Source: Candidatus Marispirochaeta associata
GTDB lineage: Bacteria; Spirochaetota; Spirochaetia; JC444; Marispirochaetaceae
Length of the DNA stretch: 64,000 nt
Direction of reading: 5' to 3'
Assembly (NCBI GenBank): GCA_001749745.1
Contig: JWTM01000541.1
Coordinates: 186,466-250,465, forward strand
The translations under genes and the position numbers were made by a program. The notes under the pieces are model-generated. The model was not told the DNA's origin. It worked only from the letters and a program-made list of their open reading frames with translations, and ran no database searches. This document shows positions 61,770-64,000 of the stretch, piece after piece; the first letter of the stretch is position 1, and each line of letters starts with the position of its first letter.

Positions 61770-62171
61770 GCGGACGATTCCGGTTATCCGGGGCAGATTT
61801 TTCGCGTTGGTCAGTTTCGAATAGAGCCAGCTCAAGGCGAAACCGCCGGCTAATCCGAGGATGCCTCCCAGAACCCTCAAGCCTTCGCCCGATGCGGGCC
61901 AGATACTGCCGGTCAGGAAGAAGAGCAACCCGAACAAGAGCAAGGGGAAGATCATCACCATGAATCCCGCCAGAATCGTCTTTCCCGGGGGCAGGAAAAT
62001 CTCTACCGTATCGCCGATACTCGCCTCGATCTCGCCCGGAAGCCGAGCCTCGATCTCCCGCTCTTTTATATTGCAGAAGCTGTTGCCCGAGCATGATTTA
62101 CAGGCCGATGTCGAACAGCCGCATATCACCACGTCGTCGTGGATAGCTTTAATTACCGCTTGCTCCGTCAA
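61761..62171 (-). CDS. rseC: SoxR-reducing system / RseC family protein
   Basis: 136 aa. A short N-terminal domain with a cysteine cluster ('CGCSTSACKSCSGNSFC', five cysteines) resembles the RseC cluster. Two membrane helices follow (about 66-88 and 96-115). Relatives reduce SoxR or regulate sigma-E via the Rnf complex; no rnf genes are in the window. TTG start after AGGAGG. Overlaps the YmdB-like gene upstream by 23 nt, so the two are coupled. Confidence 0.85.
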   Translation of the reverse strand: MTEQAVIKAIHDDVVICGCSTSACKSCSGNSFCNIKEREIEARLPGEIEASIGDTVEIFLPPGKTILAGFMVMIFPLLLFGLLFFLTGSIWPASGEGLRVLGGILGLAGGFALSWLYSKLTNAKNLPRITGIVRRA

Positions 62172-62967
62172 GGGGCACCTCCTCGCAGGGAACGCGGACC
62201 CGCTCTACGGCGATGGTCTTTCCCTGGTCTGAAATCTCGAATATTACGCCCTGCATCTCGATTCCGTCCCAGGTCTCGCTGGAGCGCTCCGGAATCTGGG
62301 TCAGGAACTGTCGGATCTCAACCTTGGAGTTGAGTCCGCCCACCGAATCGGCGCTACCGGTGCGGCCGGTATCGCAGATCATACCGGTCCCCTTGGGCAG
62401 GATCGCTTCGTCGGCGGTCAGGGCTTTGTGATGCGTTCCGGCCACGGCCGAGACCTTGCCGTCGGCATGGTGGAACATGGTGTACTTCTCCGCCGTGGTG
62501 GCGGCATGGAAATCGAGCAGGATAATCGGCGTCTCCTCCCTGATCCGTTCGACGATAGTCGGCAGAAAGCTGAAGGGGTTGCTCAGGTGGACCCGGCGGA
62601 AGCCGGATTGCCCCAACAGGGATATAACGCCGATTTTGTACTCCCCGGCCTGGTAGATGCGCCAGCCTCGACCGGGATTTCCCGGCGGGTAGTTGGCGGG
62701 GCGCAGGATATAGGGAGCCTTCTTGATGTGAGAGACCATATCCCGTTTATAGTAGATACACTCCCCGCCGGTGATGACGTCTATTCCCAGTTTATGGAGA
62801 TAGATGGAGTGGTTCTTGCCGATGCCGAATCCGCCGGTGGTACCTTCGCCGTTGGCCACCACGAAGTCGATCTTTTTTTCCGTCTTGAAATCCGCCAGGA
62901 GACTCTTCACGCAGAAGACGCCCGCCTTGCCGACGATTTCTCCCATACAGAAGATGCGTACAGACAA
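62149..62967 (-). CDS. YmdB-family (TIGR00282) metallophosphoesterase-like protein with altered metal site
   Basis: 272 aa from the TTG at 62967 (AAAGGA at good distance), which gives the family-like start 'VRIFCMGEIVGKAG'; the longer frame to 63021 is not conserved. YmdB-type blocks are present: 'VVANGEGTTGG', 'DFHAATTAEK', 'GTHHKALTADEAILPKGTG', 'GRTGSADSVGG'. However D in 'G-D-I-V-G' is E10, N of 'NGEN' is G42, the 'GNH' Asn/His pair is E69/C70, and 'GTHTH' is 'GTHHK'. Several metal and catalytic ligands are therefore changed, and the classic 2',3'-cyclic nucleotide phosphodiesterase activity is doubtful. Confidence 0.82.
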   Translation of the reverse strand: MSVRIFCMGEIVGKAGVFCVKSLLADFKTEKKIDFVVANGEGTTGGFGIGKNHSIYLHKLGIDVITGGECIYYKRDMVSHIKKAPYILRPANYPPGNPGRGWRIYQAGEYKIGVISLLGQSGFRRVHLSNPFSFLPTIVERIREETPIILLDFHAATTAEKYTMFHHADGKVSAVAGTHHKALTADEAILPKGTGMICDTGRTGSADSVGGLNSKVEIRQFLTQIPERSSETWDGIEMQGVIFEISDQGKTIAVERVRVPCEEVPLDGASGN

Positions 62968-63123
62968 ACTGGATCCTTTCTCTGCCGGTATAGCTGATAA
63001 AGCAGGGCAGAATCCTACCATACACCACTATTAAGCGGGGGTGAAGGCCCGGGAATCGAATTTTGGTGACACCGAGGAGCAGTAAAATCATTATATTATA
63101 TATACGGTCGTGCGTTGCAGGCC

Positions 63124-63203
63124 TGTTCTCCGCATCGGGAGAACAACCGCCGCTTCCATTGTAAGAAGGGCGGAAATTCAACTCCAAATACGAGAGGTGG
63201 AGT
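63124..63203 (+). promoter_or_regulatory. hsp20 5' UTR with three hairpins, candidate RNA thermometer
   Basis: Hairpin 1: TGTTCTCC (63124-63131) with GGAGAACA (63138-63145). Hairpin 2: CCGCC (63147-63151) and CTTC (63153-63156) with GAAG and GGCGG (63165-63173). Hairpin 3: ACTCCA (63181-63186) with TGGAGT (63198-63203), the latter containing the GGAG Shine-Dalgarno and ending at the ATG. An AT-rich stretch at 63083-63104 probably holds the -10. No CIRCE repeat is present. Confidence 0.6.
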
Positions 63204-63713
63204 ATGAAAGACAAGATTGTTATCGATCTCGGACAGATTATGGATGATCTGTTCGAAGCCACGCAGAACTTCGGGGACGCCTTCAAAGAGGGGTTCCGCT
63301 CCCAGCAGGGACAACCATTCCACGGTTGGGACGAGAAGGTCGACTATTATCCCGCGTACAGCTATCCCCCGGCAAACGTCTTTATGACCTCGGAGAAGAG
63401 CCTGGTCTTCGAATTCGCCCTGGCCGGCTTCGACGAGAAGGATATCTTCCTGGAGTTCAAGGGGGACTACATGGTCTTGAACGCCAAGGTCGACGAAGAT
63501 CGGGAAAATGCCGAAGAGGTGAAATACCTCAAACGGCGGCTCAAGTTCAAGAGCATCGAGGAGCAGAAGTACTACGCTCCGGCGGATAAGTTCGACCGTG
63601 AGGCGGTGCAGGCGCTCTTCAAGAACGGCATTCTGCGGGTCACGATTCCTCCCAAGGAAGAACCCGAACCGCAGCAGGGGATCAAGATCGAGATTGTAAA
63701 GGAGGATGAGTAG
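63204..63713 (+). CDS. hsp20: Small heat shock protein (Hsp20/alpha-crystallin family)
   Basis: 169 aa. The alpha-crystallin domain (about 50-160) has 'NVFMTSEKSLVFEFALAGF', 'DIFLEFKGDYMVLNAKVD', 'YLKRRLKFKSIEEQKYY' and the C-terminal 'FKNGILRVTIPPKEE'. The tail 'QQGIKIEIV' supplies an IxI anchoring motif. It is an ATP-independent holdase chaperone. Strong GAGGTGGAG site, partly closed in a hairpin. It is followed immediately by a 41-codon membrane peptide gene. Confidence 0.93.
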   Translation: MKDKIVIDLGQIMDDLFEATQNFGDAFKEGFRSQQGQPFHGWDEKVDYYPAYSYPPANVFMTSEKSLVFEFALAGFDEKDIFLEFKGDYMVLNAKVDEDRENAEEVKYLKRRLKFKSIEEQKYYAPADKFDREAVQALFKNGILRVTIPPKEEPEPQQGIKIEIVKEDE

Positions 63714-63839
63714 ATGATTTTCTGGTTACTGGTAGGTATAGCCATCGGCTACTACTTCAAGCCGCAGCTGGACGGGCTCTTTGATAAGGCCCTGAAGGCT
63801 ATTCGGGACAACCGGGATAATAATTCCGGCGAATACTGA
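63714..63839 (+). CDS. Small membrane protein (41 aa)
   Basis: The ATG directly follows the hsp20 stop codon (TAGATG); AAGGAGGATGAG inside hsp20 supplies a good Shine-Dalgarno. The product begins MIFWLLVGIAIGYYFKP, one short membrane segment (about residues 2-15), then an amphipathic charged stretch and ends 'DNRDNNSGEY'. No family recognised. Its tight coupling to hsp20 and the terminator after it support it being real. Confidence 0.7.
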   Translation: MIFWLLVGIAIGYYFKPQLDGLFDKALKAIRDNRDNNSGEY

Positions 63840-63847
63840 TCTCTAAG

Positions 63848-63878
63848 GGGCCGTCCTGGGTGACGGCCCTTGCTTTTT
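63848..63878 (+). terminator. Terminator of the hsp20 operon
   Basis: GGGCCGTC (63848-63855), loop of 6, GACGGCCC (63862-63869), then TTGC and five T. Confidence 0.88.
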
Positions 63879-64000
63879 CTATCCCTGTTCCTGCGGCTGG
63901 AGCTGATGAAACTCGGCCAGCCGCTCCAGCTCCTTCCCGGTGCGGCTCAATGCTGCGAGAAACTTCTCTTCGTTCCTCTCTTTCGCACTCTTCTCCGCTA
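63879..64000 (-). CDS. C-terminal end of an unknown charged protein (partial)
   Basis: A minus-strand frame is open from the window edge to a TAG at 63879-63881 and gives about 39 residues including 'EEKFLAALSRTGKELERLAE' and ending 'QLQPQEQG'. It is rich in E, K and R with heptad-like leucines, so a coiled-coil tail is plausible. The family cannot be named from this fragment. Confidence 0.5.
   Translation of the reverse strand, partial: AEKSAKERNEEKFLAALSRTGKELERLAEFHQLQPQEQG

Noticed and set aside
63105-63203. CIRCE or ROSE element at hsp20
   Set aside because: No TTAGCACTC-N9-GAGTGCTAA repeat, and no ROSE-type U(U/C)GCU anti-Shine-Dalgarno. Only a general thermometer-like layout is claimed.

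Overview
The window is a gene-dense chromosomal segment of roughly 58-60 % GC from a free-living, heterotrophic bacterium with an outer membrane. The best fit is a spirochaete of the Spirochaetaceae type. This is inference, not proof. It rests on the combined rpoN-hpf-hprK-ptsH / ntrYX / lexA block, lipoprotein and 'GGQ-E' style secretion leaders, tripartite tricarboxylate transport, and the large HEAT-repeat and cyclase proteins. No rRNA, tRNA, CRISPR array, insertion sequence or prophage gene is visible.

Layout. 1-3427: pheS (5' end cut off) and pheT. 3414-11486: a minus-strand catabolic operon (enolase-superfamily dehydratase, sugar-phosphate isomerase-like protein, TctC-TctB-TctA importer, Gfo/Idh/MocA dehydrogenase) divergent from a ROK repressor. 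11584-13810: Na/Pi cotransporter and an adenosine-specific-kinase-family protein. 13869-18861: glycine betaine/proline betaine ABC importer with two tandem binding proteins, divergent from a MarR regulator. 18863-24621: a cyclic-nucleotide-binding/nucleoside-phosphorylase-like fusion, a double-receiver protein and a hybrid histidine kinase. 24609-31710: two DUF4230 proteins, an OmpA protein with SPNGDG repeats, an aldonolactone-oxidase-like flavoprotein, ThrH and a beta-barrel protein. 31824-36402: a DsrE-like protein, a HEAT-repeat membrane protein and an adenylate cyclase. 36562-38917: DUF302 and a CopB-type ATPase. 38948-42729: FMN riboswitch and ribD-ribE-ribBA-ribH. 42746-44290: uraA behind a leader-peptide attenuator. 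44393-48266: uvrC, a degenerate endonuclease/exonuclease/phosphatase-fold protein, and holA. 48259-59119 (minus strand): pyrG-lptC-lptA-lptB, then rpoN-hpf-hprK-ptsH-DUF4390-ntrY-ntrX-lexA-holA. 59180-64000: bifunctional nuclease, cheR-cheB, RseC-like and YmdB-like proteins, hsp20 and a 41-aa membrane peptide.

How the parts fit. One end is sugar-acid uptake and catabolism under a divergent ROK repressor. Beside it is osmoprotectant uptake next to a MarR protein with a matching pair of candidate operators. The window contains a cyclase (34831-36402) and a cyclic-nucleotide sensor (18863-20908), so a cyclic-nucleotide circuit is likely. The rpoN block joins nitrogen/carbon-type phosphorelay parts (HPr, HPr kinase, NtrYX, sigma-54) with ribosome hibernation, SOS repression and a polymerase clamp-loader subunit.

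The most interesting signals lie between or around genes. (1) A 21-codon leader ORF upstream of uraA ends inside the base of a 15-bp terminator, which is the layout of translation-coupled pyrimidine attenuation. (2) Three hairpins precede hsp20, and the last pairs the Shine-Dalgarno sequence, as in an RNA thermometer. (3) At least five start codons lie 6-11 nt after good -10 boxes without a Shine-Dalgarno, which suggests leaderless mRNAs. (4) A cyclic-nucleotide domain is fused to a nucleoside-phosphorylase-like domain that keeps its active-site motifs. (5) YmdB-like and EEP-fold proteins have lost key catalytic residues. All function calls come from reading motifs and context by eye; no database search was run.
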